From G963556115 sp963666605 (GTDB taxonomy: Bacteria > Planctomycetota > SZUA-567): 64,000 nucleotides of DNA. The notes beneath the pieces were generated by a model. That model was not told the origin of the DNA, searched no databases, and saw nothing but the letters and a program-made list of their open reading frames with translations. Shown here one piece after another: positions 9,051-18,155 of the stretch (position 1 is the first letter of the stretch; every line of letters begins with the position of its first letter). The stretch lies in assembly GCA_965140405.1 (NCBI GenBank), contig OZ223208.1, positions 186,001-250,000 of the forward strand, written 5' to 3'. A program made the translations under genes and the position numbers.

Positions 9051-9827
9051 ATGCGGGTGAATATCTTACTTACATTATTACTACTTCTTATCGCAGTAGT
9101 AATGTATATCCTCCCAGCAGCTGTCCTCCAAGACTTCAGACTTATTGTTTTCAACTATTACAGTAAGATTTTAGACGAAACAGAGGAAATTATCCCAAGT
9201 ATTACTAAGGAAGAGCCAAGGCTTTCCAGTAGTGTCTCGCCAGATGTTCAACTTAAAGAATTAAGAGTAGTACTTGATAAGAAGGATAGCGAAATTGCCT
9301 TCTTAAAGAAACAACTTAGAGAATTGACTGATTTTAAAACCTCCTTCCCTGCAATCAAGATAACCTCTGCAAAAGTTATCACTGAATCATCTATAGGGGC
9401 ATCCTCTGAACTAATTATTGACAAGGGATATATAGATGGAGTTGTGGAAGGAGCAGCAGTAGTACAAGGAAGTATAATTGCCGGCATCGTAGTAAGGGTT
9501 GAGCGAGATACCTCTATTGTGCTACGAGCAGACAACCAAGGCATACTTATCCCAGCTCGAGCAGGAAAGAGCCGAGACAGATGCTCTATCAAAGGAGACG
9601 GCTACGAACATGCAACAGCGGTATTCTACGCAGGTCAGACCTCATCAATGGTAGGAGAGAAGATATACACCTCTTCAGCTCTAGGAAAAATCCCAGAAGG
9701 TCTACTAATTGGAGTACTCGAAGATTACCCACAAAAGGGGAATGAGCCCGGTACCTTAGAAGCTCCAGTAAAGCTCGACGCTGATTTCTCTTCACTTGAA
9801 TACGTAGTCGTAATAAGTGAGTTTTAG
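9051..9827 (+). CDS. mreC: rod shape-determining protein MreC
   Basis: A 258-residue bitopic protein of the elongasome. One transmembrane helix (about residues 3-22) is followed by a coiled coil (about 65-95, with VLDKKDSEIAFLKKQLREL) and the two-lobed periplasmic beta domain (VITESSIGASSELIIDKG, GKIPEGLLIGVLEDY). MreC organises PBP2/RodA over MreB filaments. mreD follows 48 nt later; mreB is not in the window. Confidence 0.92.
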   Translation: MRVNILLTLLLLLIAVVMYILPAAVLQDFRLIVFNYYSKILDETEEIIPSITKEEPRLSSSVSPDVQLKELRVVLDKKDSEIAFLKKQLRELTDFKTSFPAIKITSAKVITESSIGASSELIIDKGYIDGVVEGAAVVQGSIIAGIVVRVERDTSIVLRADNQGILIPARAGKSRDRCSIKGDGYEHATAVFYAGQTSSMVGEKIYTSSALGKIPEGLLIGVLEDYPQKGNEPGTLEAPVKLDADFSSLEYVVVISEF

Positions 9828-9875
9828 TTTGTCACCAATTTATATTCTCAAAATATCATAAACAAGGACTATTAG

Positions 9876-10358
9876 ATGAAGTTTATAAGGTATACAATAC
9901 TTCTATTGATTATAGGACTTTCCCAGATGTTACTAGATTTTTCAGCAAATTATACCCCAGAATTTTTTTATATTATTGCCTTTATCTGCTCACTGCATAC
10001 AAATAGCCGAAGAGCTGTTATTTCATTCTTTATTGCTGGACTAATAAGCGACCTATTTACAGGTGAACATCTAGGAATAGATACATTCCTTTATACTTCT
10101 ACCGCTATTTTTCACTCATACTTTAGAGAAGCACTCAGTAGCAAGAGTGGGCTTATACATCTACTTCTTTTAGGAATTTCATTGCTCTATATTTACACCT
10201 TACGACTTATTTTGCATAATTTTTCAATACCTACAGAACCTACATTAATTCTTTTAGCACATAACCTTATACTATCACTCCTTATTGCTCCTGCAATAGA
10301 AGCAATCTTGGAGTTGCCATTAATTTGCCCTTGGCAAAGGAAATCACTCGCATTTTGA
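9876..10358 (+). CDS. mreD: rod shape-determining protein MreD
   Basis: A 160-residue, almost entirely hydrophobic protein with about five membrane segments, directly after mreC, with AAGGAC before ATG. Sequence conservation in MreD is low; the assignment rests on position, size, topology and the IAGLISDLFTGEHLGIDTF loop, which matches the MreD pattern of a small polar SDxF/G-rich turn. Partner of MreC in the elongation complex. Confidence 0.8.
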   Translation: MKFIRYTILLLIIGLSQMLLDFSANYTPEFFYIIAFICSLHTNSRRAVISFFIAGLISDLFTGEHLGIDTFLYTSTAIFHSYFREALSSKSGLIHLLLLGISLLYIYTLRLILHNFSIPTEPTLILLAHNLILSLLIAPAIEAILELPLICPWQRKSLAF

Positions 10359-10387
10359 CACTAACACTAAAGAAAGAGGTTGAGCAG

Positions 10388-10795
10388 GTGCTTAAAAAAG
10401 CTATAATTATTAGTACAGTAAATTCGAAGGCAAGGATTGGCTTACTTCCAGATGACTGCCACGAGAGCTCTTCTTGTAAGGGCTGTGGTATGTGTGGTAA
10501 TAATAACTCAAAGCATGAACTTATCGAACTTGAAGTAGAGATATTTGGAGAAATAAAGTCCGGAGATATTGTAGAAGTAGAGGTTTCTAGTCCACGGGGC
10601 TCACTTATAGCCATGGCAATTTATATATTACCTCTATTTTTAATGTTTCTAGGTGGTTATATTGGAAATACTTATGCTCAGAATACAGGCTTGGTAATAG
10701 GGGGAGCAATTGGTTTTTCATCCGCACTCCTTCTAGTATATCTACTGAATAAGAGCATACTCAGAGTAAAGGCAGAGATTATCTCAATTATTTAA
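10388..10795 (+). CDS. RseC/MucC-like (SoxR-reducing system) membrane protein
   Basis: About 136 residues with two central membrane helices. The N-terminal Cys pattern C-x5-C-x2-C-x2-C (CHESSSCKGCGMCG) is that of the RseC/RnfG-associated family, which in Gammaproteobacteria modulates sigmaE and helps reduce SoxR. GTG 10388 is chosen: AAAGAGG lies 8 nt upstream and the product begins with the short beta segment typical of the family. An in-frame TTG at 10325 would overlap mreD by 34 nt. Its place after mreD, with no rnf genes nearby, suggests an envelope or redox-sensing role that cannot be specified. Confidence 0.78.
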   Translation: MLKKAIIISTVNSKARIGLLPDDCHESSSCKGCGMCGNNNSKHELIELEVEIFGEIKSGDIVEVEVSSPRGSLIAMAIYILPLFLMFLGGYIGNTYAQNTGLVIGGAIGFSSALLLVYLLNKSILRVKAEIISII

Positions 10796-10861
10796 GTTAC
10801 TAAATTATTTTATTTTTAGAAATATTTAAATTTCTACAGCAATATTTTAAAGGAGATAGAT

Positions 10862-11182
10862 ATGAGTGAATTTGTACAAGAAATAAATGATAGTGATTTT
10901 GCAGCATTTACAGGTAAAGGTTTGGTTCTAGTAGACTTCTGGGCACCTTGGTGTGGTCCTTGTAAGATGATGGGACCTATTCTTGATGAGGTAGCGCAAA
11001 AAGTTACAAGCTACGCTAAGATTGGTAAAATAAACGTAGATGAAAACACTGCTTCAGCTTCAGAGTTTGGCGTCCAGAGCATACCAACGATGATTCTATT
11101 CAAAGACGGTAAAGAAGTAAATAGAAGCATTGGTGCTTGCAGTGAAGAAGAACTTATCTCCAAAATTGATGCGCAGAAGTAA
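10862..11182 (+). CDS. trxA: thioredoxin
   Basis: A 106-residue cytosolic disulfide reductase. The active site WAPWCGPCKMM has Cys31 and Cys34; the cis-Pro motif SIPTMILFKDGK follows. Length is canonical. AAAGGAGA precedes ATG and a clear terminator follows, so it is probably expressed on its own transcript as well as from upstream. Confidence 0.97.
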   Translation: MSEFVQEINDSDFAAFTGKGLVLVDFWAPWCGPCKMMGPILDEVAQKVTSYAKIGKINVDENTASASEFGVQSIPTMILFKDGKEVNRSIGACSEEELISKIDAQK

Positions 11183-11223
11183 CGTCCGATAAAGTATAAC
11201 TACTTTATTATAAAATACTTACG

Positions 11224-11259
11224 AATAGACCCTGTTTTTTTCAGGGTCTATTTTTTATT
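11224..11259 (+). terminator. intrinsic terminator after trxA
   Basis: Perfect 11-bp arms AATAGACCCTG/CAGGGTCTATT around a T7 loop, followed by a T-rich run. Confidence 0.88.
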
Positions 11260-11384
11260 TTCTCTATTCTTAAAATTATTTTGAAATAAGTCATACAAAG
11301 ACGGCAAGTTACTTAATATGGTTGGTCTCTTTGTGGGATAATATTCAATAAGTGGGACTTATGTTTTATAGATTAGGAGAAATT

Positions 11385-12425
11385 ATGGGAATTAAGAAGT
11401 TGCTTTGCCTATGTGCTATTGTTACATGTATAGCAGGTAGTGCATATGCGGGGGACGCGCCAAAGGCGGAAGGGTCTTACTTTCAAGGGGTTGATTGTAA
11501 CAACAACCCAGTTGACAAGGAAATTCCATTTGTAGAAGGCGAGACACCTCCAAAGCCATGCGAAGGTAATTTTTGGACACTGATTACAAAGCCTGCGATA
11601 TTCAAGGTTGAAACAGAAAAGATTCAAACGGGTGAAGCTACATTCTATATGAAGCCAATCCCTGCAAAGTATGAGTGGGTAGAAGAGCAGATCGAGGTTG
11701 CACCTGAGCGTCAGATACCTTACTGCCAACCTGCTAAGTTTGCCCGCAAGTGTGTTGAGGTCACTATCCAAGAAGAGTCTACTCGCTACGTTACTGTTCC
11801 AGCAGTATACGAAGATTGTGCAGAAGAGATTCTATTCCGTCCAGCAATGGAGAAGGAAGTCTCAGTACCTGCAGAATTCAAGACTGTGACCAAGAAGATC
11901 GAAATTGAACCAGAACGTGATGAGCTATGTGAAGTAGCAACTCCAACAGATGTTGAGATCAACTCTGGAGAACAGGTTGCAGGTAGTATTGGTGCAATAC
12001 ACAAGCCAGCTCGTTATGCTTGTATTACTGTTCAAGAAATGGTAAAGCCAGCTACAACTAAGAAGATCCAAGTACCAGAGATCAAGAAGACAGTAATGGT
12101 CAAAAAACTCAAAGCTGCCGCGTATACTAAAGAAGTTGTTGTGCCAGCAGTAAAGAAGAAGATGTGGGTTGAGACCTGTGTTGCTGAAGAGTGCATCCGT
12201 TACCGCACAGTTCCAGCAGAATTCAAGGTTATTCGCCGTATGGTACTCAAGGAAGAAGCTCGCAAGGAAAAGATCGAAGTTCCTGCTAAGTTCCAAGAAG
12301 TTACTAAGAAGGTACTTGTTTCGCCTACATCAATGATCTGGAGGCAGTATAGCATTGGTAAGTGTAAGGCTGTTGCAGACGTATGTTCTAAATACGGATC
12401 ACTACCAGGTTCAGGTGCTTTCTAA
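11385..12425 (+). CDS. secreted PA-motif repeat protein, function unknown
   Basis: About 346 residues with a Sec signal peptide ending in SAYA. ATG 11385 has AGGAG upstream; an in-frame start at 11352 would put extra residues before the signal. The mature protein is a chain of ~20-25-residue units around [VI]PA-x-[FYK] followed by alternating Val/Lys/Glu beta strands (VPAVYEDC, VPAEFKTVTKK, VPAVKKKMWV, VPAEFKVIRR, VPAKFQEVTKK). Paired Cys residues recur in many units. Similar VPA-x-Y-K-T-V chains occur in OmpA-type and peptidoglycan-binding envelope proteins of other Gram-negatives (recollection of a pattern, not a search). The basic, Cys-bearing beta-repeat suggests a structural periplasmic or surface role. 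Confidence 0.7.
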   Translation: MGIKKLLCLCAIVTCIAGSAYAGDAPKAEGSYFQGVDCNNNPVDKEIPFVEGETPPKPCEGNFWTLITKPAIFKVETEKIQTGEATFYMKPIPAKYEWVEEQIEVAPERQIPYCQPAKFARKCVEVTIQEESTRYVTVPAVYEDCAEEILFRPAMEKEVSVPAEFKTVTKKIEIEPERDELCEVATPTDVEINSGEQVAGSIGAIHKPARYACITVQEMVKPATTKKIQVPEIKKTVMVKKLKAAAYTKEVVVPAVKKKMWVETCVAEECIRYRTVPAEFKVIRRMVLKEEARKEKIEVPAKFQEVTKKVLVSPTSMIWRQYSIGKCKAVADVCSKYGSLPGSGAF

Positions 12426-12452
12426 ATAAAGAAGCAAAACATATTTTGCAGT

Positions 12453-12494
12453 ACAAAATTAAAGCTAGCTCATTTGAGCTAGCTTTAATTTTGT
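12453..12494. terminator. bidirectional terminator, perfect 20-bp inverted repeat
   Basis: The 20-nt arms (12453-12472 and 12475-12494) are exactly complementary around a TT loop; the arm ends supply A/T runs for either direction. It lies between convergent genes and contains the stop codon and last codons of the GT9 gene. Confidence 0.8.
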
Positions 12495-13493
12495 AAAACT
12501 TACCAACCAATCAGTAAACTTCGGTGCCACAATATCAGGGGATAATCCCCACATCATCTCACCCGTACGCTGCCTATTTGCTGGATGAGCAATAACATGA
12601 ACATCCAGCTCTGAGGGAGGCGCACCTCGAAAAGAGCAACTAGGTCCAAACCAGCTAAATGTCGGTTTCTTAAGCATCCAAGCAATATGTAAGGGTGCAC
12701 TATCCGGCCCAGCATAGCATGAACCTAGACTGATAAGTGCAGCCAACTCAGATACTGAGGCTGTCTCAGGCGACCATATCACACTACTTCCCAAAATTTC
12801 ACGCCACTCATCCAGTTTATCCTTTTCATCTGGTCCCCACGTGATCACTACCTTATACCCAGAATCCAGAGCAATATCCACAATACTCTTCATATGTTCT
12901 AGTGGCCAAATCTTTGTAACCCAGCTAGTCCCTACTCCAAAAATGATAACTCTATCCCCAAGCTCATTTTCATCCCACCATTTCTTCATAGGTATCAGAG
13001 CAGATTCAGTTATAGGCAGAGTTCTAGTAATAGAGTACGGGGGATTAATCCCTAACTTTCCTGCCAAATACTGTGAACGCAGAGCAATATGCGTCAATTC
13101 TGAAGGAGCAGAAACAATTCTATTATTAATAATCGGCGCGATCTCCCTAGCTTCAAGCGGTGCTCTTTTAAAACCTATCCTATTTTTTATACCAGCAAAA
13201 AATCCGATAATTGCAGATTTACTCAATCCCTGAGCATCTATAACATAGTCATACTTCTCTCTACTAATCTCCCTACCCATACGGTAGTAGCCACTTAGAG
13301 ACTTGTCTTTTGTCTTTACGATATGAAGCTTATCAATATCCTCTATATCTCTGAGTAGTGACGCAGACTTCTCTTCAACTACCCACCCGATATATGCATC
13401 AGGAAAAGCCTCTCTTATGGTAAATAATAGGGGCAAAGTGAGCACAGTATCTCCAAGAGCACTGAGCCTAGTTATTAAAATTCTTTTTTTCAT
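12465..13493 (-). CDS. glycosyltransferase family 9 (ADP-heptose:LPS heptosyltransferase-like)
   Basis: A 342-residue cytosolic GT-B enzyme. The N-terminus ILITRLSALGDTVLTLPLL is the GT9 signature. The second half has the donor-binding region with GTSWVTKIWPLEHM and CYAGPDSAPLHIAW. The family (WaaC, WaaF, RfaQ) transfers heptose to the LPS inner core, so an LPS-bearing outer membrane is implied; the exact sugar is not certain. GGAG for its ATG lies inside the end of crcB, 2 nt away, so the two are coupled. The 3' end forms one arm of the terminator hairpin. Confidence 0.9.
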   Translation of the reverse strand: MKKRILITRLSALGDTVLTLPLLFTIREAFPDAYIGWVVEEKSASLLRDIEDIDKLHIVKTKDKSLSGYYRMGREISREKYDYVIDAQGLSKSAIIGFFAGIKNRIGFKRAPLEAREIAPIINNRIVSAPSELTHIALRSQYLAGKLGINPPYSITRTLPITESALIPMKKWWDENELGDRVIIFGVGTSWVTKIWPLEHMKSIVDIALDSGYKVVITWGPDEKDKLDEWREILGSSVIWSPETASVSELAALISLGSCYAGPDSAPLHIAWMLKKPTFSWFGPSCSFRGAPPSELDVHVIAHPANRQRTGEMMWGLSPDIVAPKFTDWLVSFTKLKLAQMS

Positions 13494-13495
13494 AT

Positions 13496-13882
13496 TCAGG
13501 CTCCTGCTACTAATCTACCACCTAGCCAAACAAGGAATAGCCCTGCCACAACTTGGAAGATAATATTCGCACCTGCGCCAACCCACTCACCTGCCCTAAG
13601 CATAGTAAAACTGTGATGGGTGAATGTTGAAAATGTTGTAAGCGAGCCCAAAAAACCACTCAAAAGAAATGGCCTATAGCTACCACCTATAAATCCCTCT
13701 TCGAGGGTAATTTCAAATAAGAGCCCAAACAAAAAACATCCTATAAGGTTGGCAAGTACTACAGACCAAGTTGGGCTTAGCCCTAAACTTGTCTCGATAA
13801 TCTTACCAATTCCAAACCTTGAGAGAGCACCGAGACTACCTCCGAAACCCACCCAAAGAATATCCCAAAACATTACATTCAT
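13496..13882 (-). CDS. crcB: fluoride ion channel CrcB/FluC
   Basis: A 128-residue, four-helix membrane protein. Family motifs GGSLGALSRF at the N-terminus, NLIGCFLFG in the middle and the polar track GFLGSLTTFSTF are all present. FluC dimers export F- passively. No fluoride riboswitch core (GATGG...CCCT) is visible upstream, so control here seems not to be by F- sensing RNA. Confidence 0.93.
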   Translation of the reverse strand: MNVMFWDILWVGFGGSLGALSRFGIGKIIETSLGLSPTWSVVLANLIGCFLFGLLFEITLEEGFIGGSYRPFLLSGFLGSLTTFSTFTHHSFTMLRAGEWVGAGANIIFQVVAGLFLVWLGGRLVAGA

Positions 13883-14426
13883 ACTATCAAGCCTATCCTA
13901 TATTTAAATTAATTATCATTAATATATTATCTATGATATTTTATGGTTTTTAGAGTCAAATGCATTAAAAAAATATCCCGACCCACATATTGCTAAAGCC
14001 ACTAATTCATAGGATTATTTATCTACAAAACTTAAATACTACTAATATTTTGAAACTAAATTTATTCCATATTGCACCGAGAATAGACTCTGCCGGCATT
14101 CCCACGCTTTACTTGATTGCTATTTTTATTAGAAGTCATAATAAATATTTAAAAAAAATACCAAATCCTAGAAATAAATTTTAACCTTTTTTAATCATAT
14201 GATTTTACTACCAAAACCTCGGAAATTTAATTTTAACATCCTATAATATGCGGATAGCAACTTATTTTATCATTGCCTGCATATATTCAAAAGTTGCATA
14301 ATTCAATCTATGTGATAGACTAACTATATACAAACTGGGGAGGATTTGTAAATTCCATAAAGTCAATTCTTATGTCCGGTTATGTTCACTGGTATTGTAA
14401 CTTAAAAACCCACAAGGAGCAGAATA
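13883..14426. other. long AT-rich intergenic region, divergent promoters
   Basis: 544 bases between crcB (minus) and the sugar operon (plus). It has stop codons in all frames except one 64-codon frame without a ribosome site. A lone TGTGA half-site occurs near 14309. No hairpin with a T-run, riboswitch core or tRNA was seen. The operon's own ribosome site AAGGAG is just before 14427. Confidence 0.5.
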
Positions 14427-15602
14427 ATGGTAAATGCTAGCAAAGGTGATAATATTTCAGACCTCGTAAAGTATGGTATGGTTGGCGGCGGAGTCGGTGC
14501 ATTTATAGGCGAGGTACACAGAAAGGCCATCGGGCTAGACAATAATGCTGTATTGACAGCTGGGGCATTCTCACAGTCATATGATAAAACCCTAGAGACA
14601 GGCAGATCGCTCTTCCTAGACGAAGAGAGATTATATGAAGACTACACAAAGATGGCAGAAACAGAAGGATCAAGAGCAGACGGTATTGATTTTGTCTGCA
14701 TTGTTACCCCAAATAATTCACACTTCGCTATCGCCAAGACCTTCTTAGAGAACGGTATAAACGTAGTTTGCGACAAACCACTAACAACAGATTATCAGGA
14801 AGCAGTAGAACTAGCAGAACTAGCCAAAAGCAAAGGGCTTTTATTTGCAGTTACATATACATACAGCGGATACCCTGCACTAAAGCAAGCAAAAGAGATG
14901 ATTGCTCAGGGCGAAATAGGTGATATTCGATTTATCAAAGCAGAGTACCCACAAGAATGGCTTGCAGAATTTGCAGAAGGAAACCCTGAGAACAAACAAG
15001 CTGTTTGGCGTACCGACCCTGCACAAGCGGGTATATCATGCTGTGTTGGTGATATCGGCACCCACATAGAGAACACAGTTGCTTATGTATCAGGTCTTGA
15101 AATAGAGTCTATTGCAGCTCGCTTGGATACAATGGTAGAAGGTAGGAAACTCGATGATAATGCAACGATCATGGTCAACTACAAAGGTGGTGCAAAAGGA
15201 ATCTACTGGTCATCACAGATAGCTTGGGGTCACGATAACGACCTCAACTTCAAAATCATCGGTAGTGAAGGCGCAATCTTCTGGAGACAAGAAGATCCAA
15301 ACTATCTAACTGTAACCAAAAAGGGCGAAGCCAAGAAGATTATTTCTCGTGGACGTGACCCATACTACCCACTAGCTGAGTCATATGTTCGCATCCCATC
15401 AGGACACCCAGAAGGATACTTCGAAGCATTTGCAAATATCTATAAAACATTTATCGGCGCCTTAGTAACAGTCAAGAACGGCGAAACTCCAAGCCAAGAA
15501 GCTCTTGACTTCCCTACTCCAATGGACGGAGCAAAAGGGGTACAATTTGTTGAAAAGTGCGTCGAGAGTTCAAAAAATAATTCTGCATGGGTTAACTTTT
15601 AA
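14427..15602 (+). CDS. Gfo/Idh/MocA family sugar oxidoreductase
   Basis: A 391-residue NAD(P)-dependent dehydrogenase. The Rossmann motif GMVGGGVGAFIG lies near residue 17; the family EKP motif appears as CDKPLTT near 110 with the catalytic Lys kept. The C-terminal alpha/beta domain contains DIGTHIENTV, where the conserved Asp/His bind substrate. It heads a five-gene sugar unit with a TIM-barrel isomerase and an ABC importer, so it likely oxidises the imported sugar or cyclitol (inositol dehydrogenase and keto-sugar formation are the usual options). The actual substrate is not readable from sequence. Confidence 0.9.
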   Translation: MVNASKGDNISDLVKYGMVGGGVGAFIGEVHRKAIGLDNNAVLTAGAFSQSYDKTLETGRSLFLDEERLYEDYTKMAETEGSRADGIDFVCIVTPNNSHFAIAKTFLENGINVVCDKPLTTDYQEAVELAELAKSKGLLFAVTYTYSGYPALKQAKEMIAQGEIGDIRFIKAEYPQEWLAEFAEGNPENKQAVWRTDPAQAGISCCVGDIGTHIENTVAYVSGLEIESIAARLDTMVEGRKLDDNATIMVNYKGGAKGIYWSSQIAWGHDNDLNFKIIGSEGAIFWRQEDPNYLTVTKKGEAKKIISRGRDPYYPLAESYVRIPSGHPEGYFEAFANIYKTFIGALVTVKNGETPSQEALDFPTPMDGAKGVQFVEKCVESSKNNSAWVNF

Positions 15603-15664
15603 TATCAATATTAAAAAAATATGATACGATAAACTAATGTTAATATAATATAAGGAGATTTAAT

Positions 15665-16657
15665 ATGGCAAGACCAGTAACGATTATGACAGGCCAATGG
15701 GCTGACCTGACTTTTGTAGAAGTCTGCAACTTGATGCACGGTATTGGCTATGATGGTGTTGAGATAGCCTGCTGGGGCGACCATATGGAGGTTTCAAAAG
15801 GTGCCACAGATTCTGCTTATATTGCTGAAAAAAAAGAAATACTTGAACAAGACCAACTTGAATGCCATGCCCTAGCAGCTCATCTCGCTGGACAGTGTGT
15901 TGGTGACTACAATGACCCACGCCTTGACGGTTTTGCACCAGCAAAGTACCAGGGTAAGCCGGATGAGATTAGAAAATGGGCTATTGACGAGATGATGCTC
16001 ACCGCACAAGCAGCAGCAGCAATGGGGTGTAAAGTAGTTACAGGCTTTATGGGATCACCAATCTGGAAATACTTTTACTCATTCCCACAAACAACAGACC
16101 AAATGATAGAAGACGGCTTCAACGAGGTCAAAGAGCTCTGGACACCAATCTTTGATGAGTTCGACAAACAGGGCGTCCTCTTCGCACTAGAAGTACACCC
16201 TACCGAAATCGCTTTTGATTATTACACTACAGAGAAGTTGCTTTCTGTCTTCGAAAACAGAAAGACTCTTGGTATAAACTTCGACCCAAGCCACCTTATC
16301 TGGCAAGGTATTGAGTCACACCTATTCGTCAGAGATTTTGCAGAAAAAATCTACCACGTACATATGAAGGATGCATCGGTAAATCTTGATGGCAGGAGCG
16401 GTATATTAGGCTCACACCTTCCTTTCGGTGACAGTAGAAGAGGTTGGAACTTCCGTACGCTAGGTCGTGGACATGTTGATTTTGAAGAGATCATACGTGA
16501 GCTAAACGCCGCAGGCTATAACGGTCCACTCTCAGTTGAGTGGGAAGACAATGGTATGGATAGAGTATTCGGTGCAACAGAGTCTCTAGACTTTGTACGT
16601 AAGTACAACTTTACCTCTTCGGATGTTATATTCGACGGCACAATGGAAACAGAGTAA
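15665..16657 (+). CDS. sugar phosphate isomerase/epimerase (TIM barrel)
   Basis: A 330-residue xylose-isomerase-like TIM barrel of the AP-endonuclease-2 superfamily. Expected metal ligands sit at strand ends: Glu in LEVHPTE, Asp in FDPSHL, His in HVHMKD and Glu in SVEWED. Such enzymes epimerise or isomerise keto sugars or act as inosose dehydratases, usually paired with a Gfo/Idh dehydrogenase, as here. AAGGAGA precedes ATG, and its stop overlaps the transporter ATPase start (TAATG). Confidence 0.88.
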   Translation: MARPVTIMTGQWADLTFVEVCNLMHGIGYDGVEIACWGDHMEVSKGATDSAYIAEKKEILEQDQLECHALAAHLAGQCVGDYNDPRLDGFAPAKYQGKPDEIRKWAIDEMMLTAQAAAAMGCKVVTGFMGSPIWKYFYSFPQTTDQMIEDGFNEVKELWTPIFDEFDKQGVLFALEVHPTEIAFDYYTTEKLLSVFENRKTLGINFDPSHLIWQGIESHLFVRDFAEKIYHVHMKDASVNLDGRSGILGSHLPFGDSRRGWNFRTLGRGHVDFEEIIRELNAAGYNGPLSVEWEDNGMDRVFGATESLDFVRKYNFTSSDVIFDGTMETE

Positions 16658-18153
16658 TGTCAAAACACTTAGTAGAAGTTAAATCTATAATAAAAGAATT
16701 CTCAGGGGTTCGAGTGCTTGATAATATTAATTTCTCACTCGAACCTGGAGAGATCTTAGGGCTAATCGGTGAAAATGGTGCTGGTAAATCAACACTGATG
16801 AAGATACTGAGCGGCATCTATCAACCAACAAATGGCGATGTTATTCTTGAAGGCACAAAGGTAAAGTTAAATAGTCCACTCATTGCAAAGAAGCACGGAG
16901 TTGCAATGATCCCTCAAGAGTTCAACCTTATTGAGACACTTACAGTATTTGAGAATATATTCTTGGGTAATGAAGTTAATAATGGGGTACTCCTAAATAA
17001 AAAAGAAATGCGCAAACGCTCTACTGAGTTCCTAAAAGTATTACATACAGAACTCGACCCAAACACCTCTGTACGTGATCTCAGCGTTGCCCAGAAGCAG
17101 ATGATAGAAATTGCCAAATCATTGGTGCACAACTCAAAGTTATTAATACTTGACGAGCCTACAACAGTACTTGCAGGTGAAGAACTAGATCTACTCTTCA
17201 AACTCATGCGTGAGTTACAGAGCAAAGGTGTCTGCATGATCTTTATCTCACACAAACTTGCAGAGATAAAAGAGGTCTGTGATAAAGTTCTTGTGCTTAG
17301 AGACGGCGAACAAATCTACTTCGGTGATGTCGGCAAACATACAGAGCACGACATGGTAAAGATGATGGTTGGTAGAGATCTAAACCAGATATTCCCAGAA
17401 TTCAATGAACCAAAAGAAGAAGTTGCACTAAAGGTTGAGAATCTCTCACTCAAAGACACACTGAGTGATATCAATTTTGAGGTAAAAAAAGGGGAGATTC
17501 TCGGTATAGCAGGTCTAATGGGAGCAGGTCGAACAGAATTGGCTGAGACATTGATGGGTCTTAGACGACGCAGTAGTGGTAAAGTAACTCTCAACGGCAA
17601 AATGCTACTTGGTAAAAATCCTCGAGAAGCTGTAGACGCTGGGATGGCCTATCTCTCTGAAGACAGACAAGGCAAAGGCATTATCATGAATTTCGACCTC
17701 CCTCAAAATACGACCCTTATATCTTTAAAAAAATACACCAATCTCTTTATTAACAAAAAGGCAGAATCAAAGAGAGCAAGCTATTATGTAGATCTATTCA
17801 AAGTCAAAGCAGCCTCACTAAAGACCCACCTCAGGTACCTGAGTGGTGGCAACCAGCAGAAGGTCTACCTCGGTAAATGGATGGATACAGATCCTAATAT
17901 CCTCATACTCGATGAACCAACCCGTGGTATCGATGTAAATGCCAAGATGGAGATATACAAGTTTATCAATAACTTGGCAAAAGAGGGTATGCCTTGTATT
18001 GTCATCTCTTCAGAACTTGAAGAGATACTTGGGCTATGCCATAGAATACTTGTTATGAGAGAAGGTAAAATTCAAGGTGAACTTGGTCAAGACAAAAGGA
18101 ACGAAGAAGAGGTCATGCTCTACGCCACTGGTCTCAAAAAGGAAATAGTCTAA
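16657..18153 (+). CDS. sugar ABC importer ATPase (RbsA/MglA type)
   Basis: A 498-residue protein with two fused ABC domains, typical of the CUT2 sugar importers. Domain 1 has Walker A GENGAGKST near residue 37, a signature reading LSVAQKQ, and Walker B LLILDEPTTV. Domain 2 has a degenerate P-loop GLMGAGRTE and signature LSGGNQQK with ILDEPTRG. Loss of the second Lys is usual in this family. It energises the permease encoded 2 nt downstream. Confidence 0.95.
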   Translation: MSKHLVEVKSIIKEFSGVRVLDNINFSLEPGEILGLIGENGAGKSTLMKILSGIYQPTNGDVILEGTKVKLNSPLIAKKHGVAMIPQEFNLIETLTVFENIFLGNEVNNGVLLNKKEMRKRSTEFLKVLHTELDPNTSVRDLSVAQKQMIEIAKSLVHNSKLLILDEPTTVLAGEELDLLFKLMRELQSKGVCMIFISHKLAEIKEVCDKVLVLRDGEQIYFGDVGKHTEHDMVKMMVGRDLNQIFPEFNEPKEEVALKVENLSLKDTLSDINFEVKKGEILGIAGLMGAGRTELAETLMGLRRRSSGKVTLNGKMLLGKNPREAVDAGMAYLSEDRQGKGIIMNFDLPQNTTLISLKKYTNLFINKKAESKRASYYVDLFKVKAASLKTHLRYLSGGNQQKVYLGKWMDTDPNILILDEPTRGIDVNAKMEIYKFINNLAKEGMPCIVISSELEEILGLCHRILVMREGKIQGELGQDKRNEEEVMLYATGLKKEIV

Positions 18154-18155
18154 AA

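Noticed and set aside
13883..13960. Fluoride riboswitch before crcB
   Set aside because: The conserved core (GATGG and CCCT pseudoknot strands) is not present.
13990..14184. 64-codon open frame in the long intergenic gap
   Set aside because: No ribosome site, low-complexity translation, no recognisable domain.
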